The notes: generated from the sequence alone by a model not told the origin. A stretch of DNA of 64,000 bases from Rosellinia necatrix (GCA_021209875.1 JAGYVD010000004.1:1612001-1676000), one strand, 5' to 3'. Counted from the stretch's first letter, positions 24,497-40,900 are shown. Program-made: numbers and translations.

Positions 24497-27400
24497 GAAT
24501 CAGATGTATTATTAAATATGTTTTTTAAGACTTATATAAGTAGTAGGATTTAAGTTGCATATTATATAATAATAATAATTTGGTTTAATATTTAAATAAA
24601 AAAATATTGTATTAGTTAATATATTTTTATAATATGTTAAAATAATTTATATAAGTAGGTCTGCATAACTTTTTATAAAGTAATATATATATATATATTA
24701 AATAAACCTTGTAAAAGTTTTTTGTTTTATATATATATATGCGCTAAACTATTAATATTATATAAAAAACCTGTATATATATTAAATAAGTTTATAACTT
24801 TTGTTTTATATAACAGGTTTTATATATATTTTATTTAGCTTTATTAAAAAAAAAACTTTTAAAATAAAAGTTTTTTAGTAGGCCTTTAAAAAAAAAAAAC
24901 TAAAGCTTAAGTAGTTATTAATTATAATGCAACTTTTTTATAATTTATTATAAAACGTAGAACTATTTATAAAAAAAGTTTTTTAAAACTAGCATTTTAT
25001 TTATATAAAAACTTAAATATTTTTTTTTTTTAAGTTTTATAAAAGTTTTAAAGTTAAATATATACAGCAGTGTTTTTTAAAAACGTTAGCTAGCAGTAAT
25101 AAATTTAATAATAAGTTAGCATTTGTTTTATTATTTAAATATTAAATAAAAATAGCATTTAATAATTTAAATAAATTTTTATATTATAAGTTTTTTTAAG
25201 ATATAATTATGCTTTTATTTTTAAAAGCTTTAAAAAATATTATTTTTATAAAATTTTAAATATTTTATATCGTTTTAAATATTATGTTTAAATTAATGTT
25301 GTTTTATATATTATTTATATATAACTTTAAAATAAACAGAAATTTTTAATTTAATTTTTTTTTTTTTACTTCCGTTGAAATAATATTTTTAGCGTTTAAT
25401 TATATATTTTAAAATTTAGTTTATAATAACTTTATAAAAATAATCTTTAGCGAAATAGATCTGTTTAAAATTTTTAACAGCAAAAAATATATTTTATTAT
25501 TAATAAAAGCATAGCTATTTATTAAAGTTTTTAATAAACATGCTTTTTGTATTTATTTAAAATATGTTAAAGTTTATAGAATTTTTTTAAAATAGTTAAA
25601 TAGTTTTTTAAACGGTTTAAACTTAATTTAGTTTGTTATTTTAATTTTAAAGTTTAAAAACGTAATTAATATTTTTATTTTTTAAATATAAATTAAACTA
25701 AAAGCGGGCTTAATAAGCTTTTTAATTTCTATTAATGCTTGCGATATAAAATTATTAATATAAATATATAAAATATTATCGATATATTTTTATAATATAA
25801 AATATTAAAATAATTGTTAATATATAGTTTATGTTCTGCTATATAAAAGTTAATAATATTAAAAAGCAGGCAATTTTTATAGCTAGTTTTTTATTAATAG
25901 AAATATTTTAAGCTATATTTAAATATAAAATAATTATTAATAATATTTATAAGTTTATTTATTATTTAAGCTTAATATAGTTTTATATAGCATAAATTGC
26001 TATGTTTTTATATTATATGTTTATATATTTTTTTAATTAGTTTTAAAAAAATGTTAGAATAACATGCTATTATATTTGCAGTTATTAAAAAAGTACGTTA
26101 TAATTATATTGCTAAAAATAATAGCGTTATATAAAGTTGTTTTAATAATATAATAATCTACGTGTTATTATTAATTATTTTTTAAAAAGTTTAAATAAGA
26201 TTTTAATAGCTAGGTTATATATAGCTTTATAATAAAAAATAATAAGTTTAAAAATAAAAGTTTTTATAAATTTTTAATAATTTTATAAACATAAAAAATT
26301 ATATTTATAATTTTCAGCTTGTTAAAAAAGCTTTTTTGTTTTATAAAACTTAGCGGGTATTTTAATAATATATTAATAAAAGCTTTTATTTTATTTTATA
26401 TAATATTATTTTAAATAAACGCTTTAGTTATTATAACTTTTTAAAGTTATTTTTACGTTGTTTAAATATTTTTATAATTTTATAATATTAGTTTAAAAAT
26501 ATTATTATTACTTTTAAGTTTTTATTAAACGTTGTAATAAAAAGTTTATGTTTTTATAAATATTTTTAAACATTATTTAATTTTAGTTTATTTTAATAAA
26601 CTAAAAAAAAATATCGTAGGATTTATTAATCTGCTTTATAAGTTTAGATTGTTTTTTTTTTAATTTTTGTTTTATATAGTGTTTTGTTTTTTCTAAGTTA
26701 ACTGTTTGTTTTAAAATGTTAAGTTTTAAATTATATAGTTCTGCAAATAGTTTATTAATTCTAGTTTTTATTTAATTCTAGTTTTAAAGTTATTTTAGGT
26801 TTTTTAAATAGTTTATTATTTTTAGCTATATAAATAAAATATTTATTTTTAATGCTAGGCTATTTTTATTTTAAAAATAGTAATATTTTATTTAATATAT
26901 AAACTTTTTAACTAAATTAAACGTTAATAAAATAATTATAAATATTTTAATTAAAAGTTTAATTTATATATTAATTAATAGTTTAGTTAAAATGCTGTTT
27001 AAAAAATAAAAAAATGTTATATTTATTTTTTTTTAAAGCTTATTTTTAAGTTTGCTTTTTATTTTTTAATGTTTTTTAAAGCTTTAGGTTTTTTTTTTAA
27101 AAGCGTTTTTTTAGGTTTTTTTTTAAAACTTTCTAATAGCTTTTTTTTAACGTTTAAATATTATTAGCATATTATTTTTTAAAATAATATATTATATAGT
27201 ATTTTATAAGTATATAAGTTAATATTTAATTTTTCTGCAACTTTTTATTTATAAACTTATATAAGTTTTTAATATAAGTTTATTTATTTTAGATTTTTAG
27301 CTTTTTAATAAATAGCAATTTTAATAAAAGCTTTATTAAGCTTTATTATATTTTTTATATAAGTAATATTTATTATTTTTAAGTTAAAAATAAGCAATCT

Positions 27401-28013
27401 GTTTTACCTGCTTATAGTTTACGTTTAACCAGGATTTTTTAAAGCAGGTTATAATTTTGTTTTATTTTTATTTATACAATTATAAATATTTTAAAATGTT
27501 TTTTTGTTATATATTAAAATAACTTTATAAAATATTTTTTATTTATTATTTTAAATTAAAATAAATTTTTAAAAAATATTTTTTAATTTTTATTATTAAT
27601 AATTTTTAAAAACTGTTTTTTAAAAAGTTTAAAAGTTTACTAATAATAATATTAAATATATTTTTTTAACATTTTTAAAAAGTTTTAAAGTATTAAAACT
27701 CTAAGTTTTTTAATATTTTTAATTAAAATAAAAATATTTTATTTATTTTATATATTTATATTATATAAAAGGTTTTATTAACTTAACTATATTATTTATA
27801 TATATTAGCAAGTTTAAAAATAAAAGTTTAAAAGCTTTATAATACATAGTTAAAACTGTTTTAATATAATTTTTATTAACGTAAAATATAAATATAAAGC
27901 TATATGTTTTTATTTACGTTTAATTTTTATAATAAAAAATAATAAAAAAAAAAAGTTAAATCGAAAAGCTATTATAAAATAAAAATATAATAATAAGTAA
28001 TTTTTATAAATAA

Positions 28014-28707
<694 letters not shown>

Positions 28708-29800
28708 TAAAAATATAAATTATTATATTAATAATAATATTAAATAATATAAATAATATTATAAATAATTAAAAATATAATATAAATTATAAAATAAATA
28801 TATATAATAAAAGCTATAATAAAAAGCTGAAATATTAATATTAATATATAATAAAAATAAATTTAACTTTTTTAAAATAAATTATATAAAAAAAAATTAA
28901 AACAAAAGTTTTAATTTTATATTAATTTATATAAACTATAATTTAATATATATTTTAAATAATTTTATAACGCTAAAAAATATTAACACAATTTATAAAC
29001 TAATTTAATATATAACTATGATTAATTTTAATCTAGCTATAAAACCGCTTTATTTTTAATAATAATATAATTTATATATTAATATATATATTAATTAAAG
29101 CTATTTTATAGCTTTAATAATAATTTTAGTTTTTCTGCTTAAGCTTTATAAAATATAAAATTTTTTTAGCATGTAATTTAATTAGTTTTTTTAGCAATTT
29201 TTTAACTGTTTATTTATATTTTTTAAAACAAAATATATATTTTCGGCTAAAATAATATTAATATTTTTAAATATAACTTTATTTAAAAATAAATTAATAT
29301 TATAATATTATATAATATATATAATATTAAATATTAGCTTAATATTTTTAATTATTAAAATAATTTAACAGCTATAAATTATATTCAAATTTATAGCTAA
29401 AATAAAATTAAATTAATAATTTAAACATAAATTAATATAAAGCTTATTAAAAATAAAAAAATAAAAACTATTTTATTAATTTTTATAAAATATTAATAAT
29501 TAAAGTTTAAAAATAAAATTTTAGCTAGTTTTATTAAAAATAATTTTTATATTAAATAAAAAAAATATTTTTTAAATAATAAAACTTAATTAAAATTAAA
29601 TTATAATATATAAATATTTTAAAATATTTTATTTATAAAAAATATTAAAATATATTAATTTTATATTAATTAATAAAAGCTTATTTTAAATAAATTTTAA
29701 TATTTAAAAAAATATAAATAAAGTTTTTAAAAACAGCAGTAAGCAATTTTATTTAATATATTATTATTGTTTATTATTATTTATTAATTTAAATAAATAA

Positions 29801-30070
29801 GCGGGATTTTTGTTTTAAAATTTTTATTTCGGGATTTTTGCTTTAAGATTTTCTGCTTTAAGATTTTCTGCTTTAAAATTTTCTGCTTTAAGATTTTTAA
29901 CGCGGGATTTTTAGCGCAGGATTTTTAGCGCAAGATTTTTAACGCAGGATTTTTAACGCAAGATTTTTTAGTGCAAGATTTTTAACGCAAAATTTTTAGC
30001 GCAGGATTTTTAACGCAGGATTTCTTAGCTTAAAATTTTTAGCTTAAGATTTTTAGCTTAAAATTTTTAA
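29801..30070 (+). repeat. Minisatellite of 14-15-bp units
   Basis: About 17 tandem units of the type GATTTTTAACGCAG, GATTTTCTGCTTTAA or GATTTTTAGCTTAA. Neighbouring units differ mainly by G/A and C/T changes, consistent with an array mutated after it was made. Confidence 0.85.
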
Positions 30071-31819
30071 ATTATAATAGTTAAATTTATTAAAATTAAT
30101 AATAAATATTAAAATTAGTTTTTTATTATATATAAATTTTATTAACGTTTTTATATTTTTATTATAACTAGTTTTTTATTTTTATAACCGGCTTTTTTTT
30201 GCAGTTAATTTTTATGTAGCAATTATTTTTTTGCTATAACAGCTAATATTTTATAATTATTAAGTTTTATTATTAATTTTTAAATTAATAAATAAAATTA
30301 TTATAAAATAATATAATTTATTAATAATTAATATAAAAATTTATATAATTATAAAAATATTATATTTTATTTAAATTTATTTTATTAAAATTTATAAAAT
30401 TTAAATTAAAATTTAAATTTAATATATAAATATTTAATATAATTTAAATAATTTTAAAATTTATAAACGTTATAATTATTATTTTATAAAAATAAATAAA
30501 ATTATAAATTTATAAAATATAAAATAAAATAAAAATTAATTAATAAATAAAATTATTTAAAAAAACAATTAATTAAAAATATAAAAAGCTTATAATAAAA
30601 TTTTTAAACTGTTTTTATTTTAATTATTTTTAATTTTAAAAATATTAATAAAAATATATTAAACAAAAATAAAAATAAAAATAAAAAAAACTTATAACTA
30701 AATTTTAAAACAATTTTTAACGTTTATATTTTTAGCTTAAAATATTTTAATAAAAATAAAAATAAAAATATTAAAAATAAACTTATAATAAAATTAATAA
30801 AAGATTTTTTGTTAATATTATATTTATTTTTAAAAATATTAATAAAAATAAAAATAAAATAAATATTAAAACAAACTTATAATAAAATTTATAAAAAAAA
30901 TTTTTATTAACTAAAAAATATTTTATAAAAATATTAAAAAAATAATAAAATAAAACAATAATAAAATTATATTAAAATTTTATAAATTTTATTATTTAAA
31001 AATTTATTTATATTTTATAAAATATTAATAAATAAGTTTATTAATATTTAATATTAATAAAAATATATTAAAAAACTTTTATAATTAAATTTAATTATAA
31101 AAAGCTTAAATTTTAAATATAATATTATAAAACATTAATAAAAAAATTATAAATAAAATAGCTTTATTTATAATAAACTTTATAAATTAAATTTTTTTGT
31201 TTTAATAAGTTTAAACGTTTAAAATTTATTAATAAATTAATTAATATAATAATTAAAATAAACTTAAATAATAATTTAAAAAAAAAAAAAACATATTAAA
31301 TTAACTTTTATTAATTTATTTAGTTTAAAATTAACTAGTTATAATAGTTTTAAATCGGTTTTTAATTAATTAATATTAAAATTAACATAAAAATAAATAA
31401 AAACTTTAAAAAAACATATTTTATTAATTTTTTTATTTTTTTAAAGTTTTAGCTAGTTAAAAATCTAAAATTAATTATTTAAATAATTAATATAATAATT
31501 AAAACATAAATAAAATATAATAAACTTATAAAACAAATTTACACTAAAAAAAAAAACCTAGTTTTAATAATAAAGCTTTTTAAATATAAATAAAGTTGTG
31601 TTTTAAACTAAAAATAGTTAAAACTTTAAAAAATAAATATATAATTAATAACTTATAAAATTAGCAAATTTTTAAAAATAAAAAAATAAAAAAAAAAAAA
31701 ATAAATATTAATAAACAGAAAGCTTTACTAATAATTAAAATTAAACCTACTTTTTAAGTTTATTATTATTAATAAAGAATATTTTATAAAATTAATATAT
31801 TTAAATAAAATTAAATTAA

Positions 31820-32510
31820 AAATTAAAGCAAAAATTAAATAAAAATATAAATTAAATAAAATATATATAAAAATTAAATAAAATTAAATAAAAATAAAAA
31901 TTAAATAAAAATTAAATAAAACATACAAATTAAATAAAATATATATAAAAATACAAATTAATTAAAAATAAAAATTAAATAAAAATTAAATAATAATAAA
32001 AGCTAAATAAAAATACAAATTAAATAAAATATACATAAAAATGCAATAAAAATTAAATAATAATATAAATTAAATAAAATATATATATAAATTTAATAAA
32101 AATTAAATAATAATAAAAGCTAAATAAATATATAAATTAAATAAAATATACATAAAAATTTAATAAAAATTAAATAATAATATAAATTAAATAATAATAA
32201 AAGCTAAATAAAAATACAAATTAAATAAAATATACATAAAAATTCAATAAAAATTAAATAATAATATAAATTAAATAAAATATATATATAAATTTAATAA
32301 AAATTAAATAATAATAAAAATTAAATAAAAATACAAATTAAATAAAATATATATAAAAATTAACTAAAAATTTAAAAAATTAAATAATAATAAAAATTAA
32401 TAAAAATTCAATATATATAAAAATCCAAAAAATTAATAAAAATTAAATAAAAATTAAATAATAATGAAAATTAATAAAAATTAATAAAAATTTAAAATTT
32501 ACTAAAATTT
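31820..32510 (+). repeat. AT-only tandem and higher-order repeat
   Basis: A degenerate array of AAATTAAATAAAATATA-like and AATAATAATAAAAGC-like blocks. A combined block containing ATATACATAAAAAT followed by AATAATATAAATTAAATAAA recurs several times with spacing near 100-120 bp. Almost no G or C. Exact period not determined. Confidence 0.6.
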
Positions 32511-35500
32511 TTATATATAAAAACTTAATAAAGATAAAAATAAAAAATAAATATTATTTTAATTATTACTGTTATAAATATTATTATTATAAAATTATTA
32601 TTATTATAATTATAACTATTTTAATTATTATTTTATTATTATTTTAATTATTATTATGTTAATTTTTACTGTTTTAAGTATTATTATTTAAATATAAAAT
32701 TATATTTAATTTTTAAATTAAAATAAAATAAAATAATATAATAAATAAATTAATAATAAAACTATTAAAATAAAATTAAAATAAATAATAATAAAATAAA
32801 AACTATTATATAAAATAATAATAATAATATTATTATTATATTAATAAACTAATTAATACAGCTTTTATATAATTTTATTAATAATATTATTAGCAGCGCT
32901 ATAATAGGTTTATAAAATTTAATACATGCTAAAATATAAAACTTATAGCAATTAAAAATATATATTTTAATAATAACTAAAAAATATTAATAAATATATA
33001 AAATATAACATATACTTTTATATTTATATTAATATAATATTTATTTTTGCTAATATTTTATAATAGTTATATATTAAACTTTATAACTATAACCTGTTTA
33101 GCATATATAATATAATAATTTATAGCTGTTTAAATATTAATAAAATATTATTTTATTAATAATATTATATAAACTTATTATTAAATATTTTATATATATA
33201 TGTTTCTGCTGCTTTTATAACGTTATAACCGCTTTAAATTATATATGCAACTTTTTATTTTTGTTTAATATAATTTTATATATTAGCTTTTAAAATAATA
33301 CTTTTAATATTAATAGCTTAATTTATTTTTAATAATATTTAATTTTTAAAATATATTATTTATATTATCAGCTATTAGTTTATATATTAATTAATATTAT
33401 AATTAATTAAAAGCTTACTTTTAGTTTTTATTATTATTTATTCTGTATATATAAAATTATTTTTTGATCTTACTTTTAGCAACTATATTACTAGTAAGTT
33501 TTTATTTTTTTAAACGTTTAATAGCCTAAAGATTTTATTATTATTAAAAAGCTATTATTTTATAATAAAAATAATAATAGTTTTAAAATAAACTTTAATT
33601 ATTAAAAATAATAGCTAATATTATAAATAGCAACTATAAATATTTAATATTTATACCTGTTTAAAAAATAATATTTTTAAAACTTTGTGCAGCAATATAT
33701 TTAAACAGGCTAATAATACTAGATCTATATATATAAATACTAGAATAAAATTTATTATTAATAATAATTTAAGCGATAAAATAATTAATAATAGTATAAT
33801 AAAAATATTATAAAATAAATATTATAAAAAAAAAATATTTTTTTGCTGTTTTAATAAATATAAATAACTTTAAATAAATAAAAATCTAACCTGTTTATTA
33901 TTTAATATAGCTATAATATAAATTAATATAATAAAAGTTTTTTATAATAAATAATTTTATTTTTAAATTATTATATTATATATATTAAATTTAATTTAAT
34001 TTATTTATTATTTGCTGCCGCTTATAATAATTAATAGCAAATTATTTATTTTTATTTAAAAAAGCTTAAAAGCTTATAAATAATTATAGCAGATTATTAT
34101 TTATATTTTTTCTGTTTTTAACTATATTATTTCTAATTTTTAGTTATAAACTTTAATATTATATTATAGCAAAACAAAATTAATATTTTTATAACTTTTA
34201 ATATTAAACGTTTATAATTAGTTTTTTATAATATTAAATATTACTAAAAGTTTTAATAACGTTTTTAATAGCTTGTTTATTATATAATTTTAACTGCTAG
34301 CATTTAATATATAAATATTTTAATTTATTTAAAAAACTAACTTTAATATTATATATATAATAAAATATAATATTAAACTTTTTAAATATAATTTTATACT
34401 ATTTTATAGTTTAAATAATATAATATAATTAATAATTAAATAATTAAAATTAATAAAATATAACATATATTAAAACGTAAAATAAAACATTAAAAATATT
34501 AAAAATAAAAATAAAAATTATAACTAATATTTTAAAAATTATATGCTGTTATTATTTAATAATATTATTATATTTTAGTTTTTAAAAGCTATAAAAATAA
34601 ATATATTAACCCGCTATATTAATAATAAACAGTATAAATTAACTAATTTATTAATAGCAAGCTATTTAAAAAACCTAGCTTTATAATAAATAGATTTTTA
34701 TTACTTATATATTAATTTTATATTAATTAAGTTTTAATTATATATTAATTATATATTAATTATAAATAATTAAAATTATTTATATTTTTATAATAATATT
34801 ATTTAATCTACGCTTAAATTACGTTTAACTTATTATATAATATAATAAACAACCTTTATTTTATAACCTAGCTTTAATTTATTATTTTAAACTATTAGCT
34901 AATATTTTATTTATAACTAAAAACTTTTATTATTTTTATATTAAAATTTTAATTAAAAAATACTAGCAATATAAATACTAGGTTTATAAATCGGCGTTAT
35001 TTATAATATATAAATAACACCTAGCTTAAGTTTATATTTTTAAAATATTATAATATATTTTATTAATATTAAATAAAAACTTTGCTATTTATTAATTAAT
35101 ATATAAAACATTTAATTTAAAATTACTGCTATAAATATATAAAATATTTATATTTATTTTTATAAATATAATCTATATACTGCTGCAAAAATATTTATAA
35201 CAGATAATAAATCTAATTTAAATATATTTTTTTTAAAAACGCTTTTAATAAAAATAATATTATATTATTTTGCTGCGTTAATATTAACTATTTTTATATT
35301 TTTTATACTATTTTGCTAATAATTAACATTTTTTTATTTTATTAAATATTAAACATTTTATTTAAAACGCTAAAAAACATAAGCAGACTTATATATAAAT
35401 AAACGCTTTAAAGTTAATTATAAACTATATATAATTAATAGCATTGTTTAAACAATATATATTATATTAATATTTTATTTTAATTATTTTATATATTAAT

Positions 35501-37440
35501 TTTAAATTTTTATTAGCTGCAATAATTAACAACTTATATTAATATTAATATTAAACGCTAAAATAATTTTAAATAATATAATAAGCTTTAATTAAAACTA
35601 GCATTTTTATAAACTAACAGCTATTAAAACTAATATAAAATATTAAAACTTATTAAAACTTAATTTTAATTATATTTGTTTAAATATAATATTTATGTTT
35701 AATAATCACTATATATATTATTAAAATTATTATTTATAAAACATATTTATTATATTTTTAAATATTTAAACTTATATAAAATATTTTATTAAAATTAGCG
35801 CTGTTTTTTTAACTAATTAATAAATTTAGCTTTAGTCGTAAAAACTAGATTAGCTATATATTTAATAGCTTTTAATCCATTTTAAATATTTTAACAACTA
35901 TAAAAACAGATTATTTTAAAATAAAATCTAGTTTATTTTTAAAAATAAGTCCGGCTTATTATTATTAATTATTATTTTTAATTTTAATTTTATAAAATTA
36001 AATATATATATTTAAAAATATTTAAATATAATTTAAACTTTTATAACTTATATTATTATTATATTTATTTTTAGCAGATTTAATATTATAATTAATAATT
36101 TATTTAATAGCTAGCAAAAATATTTAAACTAAAGCTAGTTTAATAAAAAAAAAAAAAAACAGTAATATATTTAAAACAAATATATAAAATTATTAAAAAA
36201 ATATAATTGTTATATTTTTATAATAATATTAATATAAGCAAGCATAAATAAAATAATTTTTTAATATAATTAAGTTTTAATAAAGTTTATATATATTTTA
36301 TAATTTTTATAATATTTATATTAATTTTTAATAAAATAATAAATTTTTAAACAAGTTTTATTAAACTATAAGCAAATTATTAATTAGTTTTTAATATATA
36401 TAAATTATATAAAATTAAATTTAAATTAATTAATATTAAAATTAATATATAAATTATTAATTTAATTAAAACATTATATTTTTTAATCTATTATAAAACT
36501 AAAATATTTTAGTTTAATTATTTTTATATAAAATATTTTATATATTTAAATAAAAACTATTAATTTAAAGCATATTTAAAATTATATTTAATTTATTTAT
36601 AATTTTAACTGCTAATAATTAAATCTTAATATTTTTAAGCTTTATTAATTATTTTATTATTTTTTAAACTTTAATAAATATTAAAAATAATATATTATAT
36701 AATAATAACGTTGTTAAAAAAATATATATATATAATTTTTAATTAAGCCTGTAATATTTTTAATTTTTAATATTATTTATATTATAATAAAACTATTAAA
36801 TAAAACAGCTAAACATATTAATTAAGCTAAAATAATAAAATAAAAAATTAAATTTAAACTTTTAAATAATATTAAAAAAATATTAAAGTTTTTATTAATT
36901 TTATAGCTTAATTTAATAATAAAACTAATATTTTTAAATACTGCATTAAAAAAACTTAAGCATTAACTTAACCTGTAATTTTAAATCAGCAGTTTTAACA
37001 AAAAATTGTTTATATAACAACAGGCCGCTAAACAACATAGTTTTTAAATCTAATATTAATTAATATAATAATATAATTATAATAATAACTATATAATTAT
37101 TATAATAGTTTAAAATAATATTTTTATATTAAATTAATTAAATTTATTTTAAATAATATATATATATTTATTTATAATTAATATAATAATTAATATAATA
37201 ATTAATATAATAATTAATATATATATTTAGTTTATTTATATAATTATAATATATACTAAGCTTTTTATATTTATAATTTTATTATTAAGCTTTTATAAGT
37301 TCTAAGCTTTTATAAGCTTTCGTAAGCTTTTATAAGCTTTAAACTTTTATAAGCTCTTGTAGGCTTTAAGCTTTGCTAAGGGCCCAGCCCATGCTGAAAT
37401 GGGCCCCTAAAGCCCATTTAAGCCGTGGGTTCTTGGCAAT

Positions 37441-37462
37441 TGGGCTGGGCCCGACAACCCTA
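37441..37462 (-). repeat. Right terminal inverted repeat of the hAT-type element
   Basis: TGGGCTGGGC-CCG-ACAACCCTA, the reverse complement of the left end apart from the spacer (3 instead of 5 bases). The last 80-90 bp before it are GC-rich and unmutated, mirroring the left end. Confidence 0.78.
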
Positions 37463-37470
37463 GCCACGTT
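37463..37470. repeat. Target-site duplication, right copy (GCCACGTT)
   Basis: Exact copy of 19876-19883 immediately outside the right terminal repeat. Removing one copy and the island joins 19883 to 37471 as the inferred empty site. Confidence 0.8.
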
Positions 37471-37905
37471 CCCTTCAAAACATCGGCCGGCAGAAGCGGG
37501 CTTGCGTCTCCAGGGCCGCCCCGCCACTTTTCTTTGATCACCGGGACCGTGGAGAGAGAGGCTTCACACTACCCTAAGGTCCGCCCTAGTTACCTGGGGA
37601 AGTGGATTTGGAAATTCTCAGCTGCCCTCTCACGTCAGCTAACGTGTGGACCTTCAGCCTCATTGTAGTGCCTCGCCTAGACTGCTTATGGATGAGGCCT
37701 ACCAGCGACTAGTTTATAAGGAACACATCTACCCTGCCCGACCGACCCCCTTGCGGATTGCTTCGTTAGTTCTTGCAAGCTATAACTATCAACTCTTCGC
37801 TCTTTACGGGCAGTGATCAGGAAGTCCGATGCCGACATGCGTACTTAGGATTAATGCCACTCACCCTAGGCTCAGTACTAGCAACACACGACCGTCATTT
37901 CTGAC
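37471..37905. promoter_or_regulatory. Flank right of the island; promoter region of the hydrolase-CorA gene
   Basis: Normal composition resumes at once. No ORF of note. The 435 bp up to the start codon presumably hold the promoter and leader of the next gene, so the transposon end lies within reach of its regulation. Confidence 0.4.
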
Positions 37906-40900
37906 ATGGAGGCACGAGGAGATGCACGTCCCGGCGATGGGGCAGAAGGCCGAGAGACGGGGAGAGACCCACGATACAGTGATGTTAGTGTGATGACGGA
38001 CCCGGGCATGGGAGAATCGGACCGTGGTAGTGGTTCGCATTGGGGGTCGGAGCCAGGGTTCGAGCATATAGATGGCGAGATCGAGGGTCTCGGCTATAAC
38101 GAGACCACTGTCGACATCATCGCCGTGCCGTGTCTAGGCGCGTCGCCGGTCGATACATGGGCGCGAGATCCCCTCGACGAGGGCTATTTCACATTCCCGC
38201 CCGTGACCGAGATGGACAAGTATGCGGCAGCCAAGGATTTACCCGCAAGTAGTGTCCTACCACCGACTATCAATCGCGTCCTGCCGACAGCTAGCCATGT
38301 GTGGATTCGGCAGGGCATTCGGAAGGAAGCCAGCAACTCTCGGGTTCTGCTCTACCGTCACCGTGAGCTGTCGGAGGGAATGACGATTGAGAAGGCCGCC
38401 GATGACCTTATTGAGCAACTGTCAATCATGCGGAAGGATCTCAAGAAGGCCCGGCCGATGTTCTTCATATGCCATAGCATTGGTGGGTTGGTCGTGAAAG
38501 CAGCCCTTGTCAAAGCGAGGCAGCGTCGTGAACTGAAGCCACTTGTATTCGATTGCCATGGCATCACGTTCTTTGGTGAGTTGGTTCTTTCTGTATCTGT
38601 CTTGGGATTTAGTAGGCTAATTTTTTACAATAGCCACACCTCATCGCGGCTCGAGCTACCTCTCGATGCCAAGCCTTCGGGAGAGCATCCAGAATTTGCT
38701 TTTTCTGCAAAGTCCGCTTCCAAGATCAATAACGGATGAGCTGCGCTTGTGGTACAAGCCATTGCTAAAGCTGCATGACGAGTTTACCGATGTTGCGAGC
38801 GATCTTCGTCTGTGGACCTTTTACGAAACAGTTGACTCCCAACTTTCCGGCCTTGGCAGCGGTGGTGACTCTGACGAAGTTCACTTTAGCGCTCCCATTA
38901 CTTCCATTAAATCTGGTCTCGTCGGCTCGCGAACAGAGCAAGCATTGTCGCTTGAAAGCGACCACGCCCACTGTGCTTCGTTCGGACGTCAAAATCTCCA
39001 TATTATGCACTCCTATCTGTATGACCTTGGGGAGGCCGTCCGCAAGGCGGAGTTACTGAGCTCAACATACGTGCATACGCCATTGCGACTGTCAAATGAA
39101 GTTAAAGTCGAACTTATTGGCTTTTACGATGATCCAGATGGCGAGGCGGAGAGCACACGGCTCTATGTATCCAAGCATTACCTTGCCGAATTTCTCGCCA
39201 AGGGCCCAGAACAGTGCCTTCGGGCGCGACTGGAAACTATGGCGCCGAAAAGGCGCAAAGCCACGCTTCCTCTATCTCAACGGGTGGCATCCAGCGTCTC
39301 TACAGCTTCACGTGCTGCAAGCATCTTGACCAATGTACAAGAGCTCGGCCAACGGATCCTTGGGTCATCTCGCTCTAGTAGTAGGTCACGGAGTCCCCGA
39401 CAGGATATACCGCTTCGGTCGTCCCCCGAGATCGTGGTGACAAGCCACACGCCTCGGCGGCCATCCCTTGCCGGGGCGACGTCAGAACCTCTTCCGAATG
39501 TTGATGTTTCTCCGGGGCGAAGCAGAGGCTTGACCGTGCCGACTTTGACGGGCCCTAAATTCAGTCAACTCCCCGAACGAAAAAGCAGCGAAAGCGTCGG
39601 TTCTAGCATCGACGAGGTGGCCTCAATTTCTTCACAACACATCATCGCGGATGTCTCCCCGACAACAGTTGAGGGCCGTAAAACCCAGGACGACGGCCAA
39701 GCCACGCACAACGAAAAAGAAGGCGCCGATCCAGCACGGCCTCGGAGGGGGCGTACGCACCGCACCGAATCGTTCCAGGATTACAAGGCCGGGTTTTCTC
39801 GGCCAGATCCAGATAAGAGAAAATTCATGTGGATTCATTTACCATTCAATAATCCCTATTGGGTGAAGGTAAAGAAAACGTTGGAGGCTAACAGCCAAGT
39901 AATAAATATTTGCTGACACTTTAGTAGACTGTCTTTGACAAGGTCTCTGAGAGTCAAAATCGAAGTTATTCAAAGCTTCTGAGTAATGATTATTGGGCAA
40001 GCAAACACGTACAGGGAAGACGCGCCAATTGGCACGTTTCGTATGTCAAGCCGGGATGTGCGTTTGTGCCCGCAGAGACAGGTTCGTAAAATAAACCATT
40101 ACAGCTCCCTAGGATTGGAACGCTGATTCGTAACATAGGTATTCCTCGCTCGCCTCCTCCAAATAAGAGCGGAAGAAGTTCCAGCCCTAATGTATCTCCT
40201 TCACATTTCTATCTCTATCTCCCATATCTGCATTACGATACCTATGTCAACATTGTTAGACGGCGCGAGATCATCAAGCGTCGCCAGAAACATGGCCGGG
40301 CGAGACCAGTTCCCAAGGAGATCGCCGACCTCGAGTCGCTGGAATCTCGGGTGATCTGGGAGTTCATTGGCTACGATCACCCGCTTAATGCGCGGAGGAC
40401 GTTGGATCAGTACGGCTACCCAGCGCTTCAGGACACCTGGGCACGAGATGATGACCAGATGTTGTATAAGCTTACGAAACAGAGGATGGTGGACCCCCTG
40501 AAGCGCAAACGAGATATGTACCACAACGCTGAAGGCCCTACCAGTGCTGTTTCGCCGGCCAGCCGGTTCGCCTCGGTGGCAGAGAAGGCATTAGACACGA
40601 CCGACACGAGTGATAGCGAAGAGGACAAAAAAGATCCCGGACGAGACATCATCAACGGGAATGCCCTGATGGTCGATCAGTTATGGCTGTGGGCGGTCGA
40701 TAACAGTAAGTGATCTGCTATATGATGATGTATAAAGGTGCTAAACAACCTAGCTACTTTGATGACTTTCTTTCCAAAGCGAGAATCCCATCCCATAGAA
40801 GGCCCGCTCTTCCAGCAAGCAGACCTACGCAACAGTATCTATAACGAATTAAACGGCGATCTCACGGGACGATGTGAGAACGCATTAGATCTAGCGGCTT

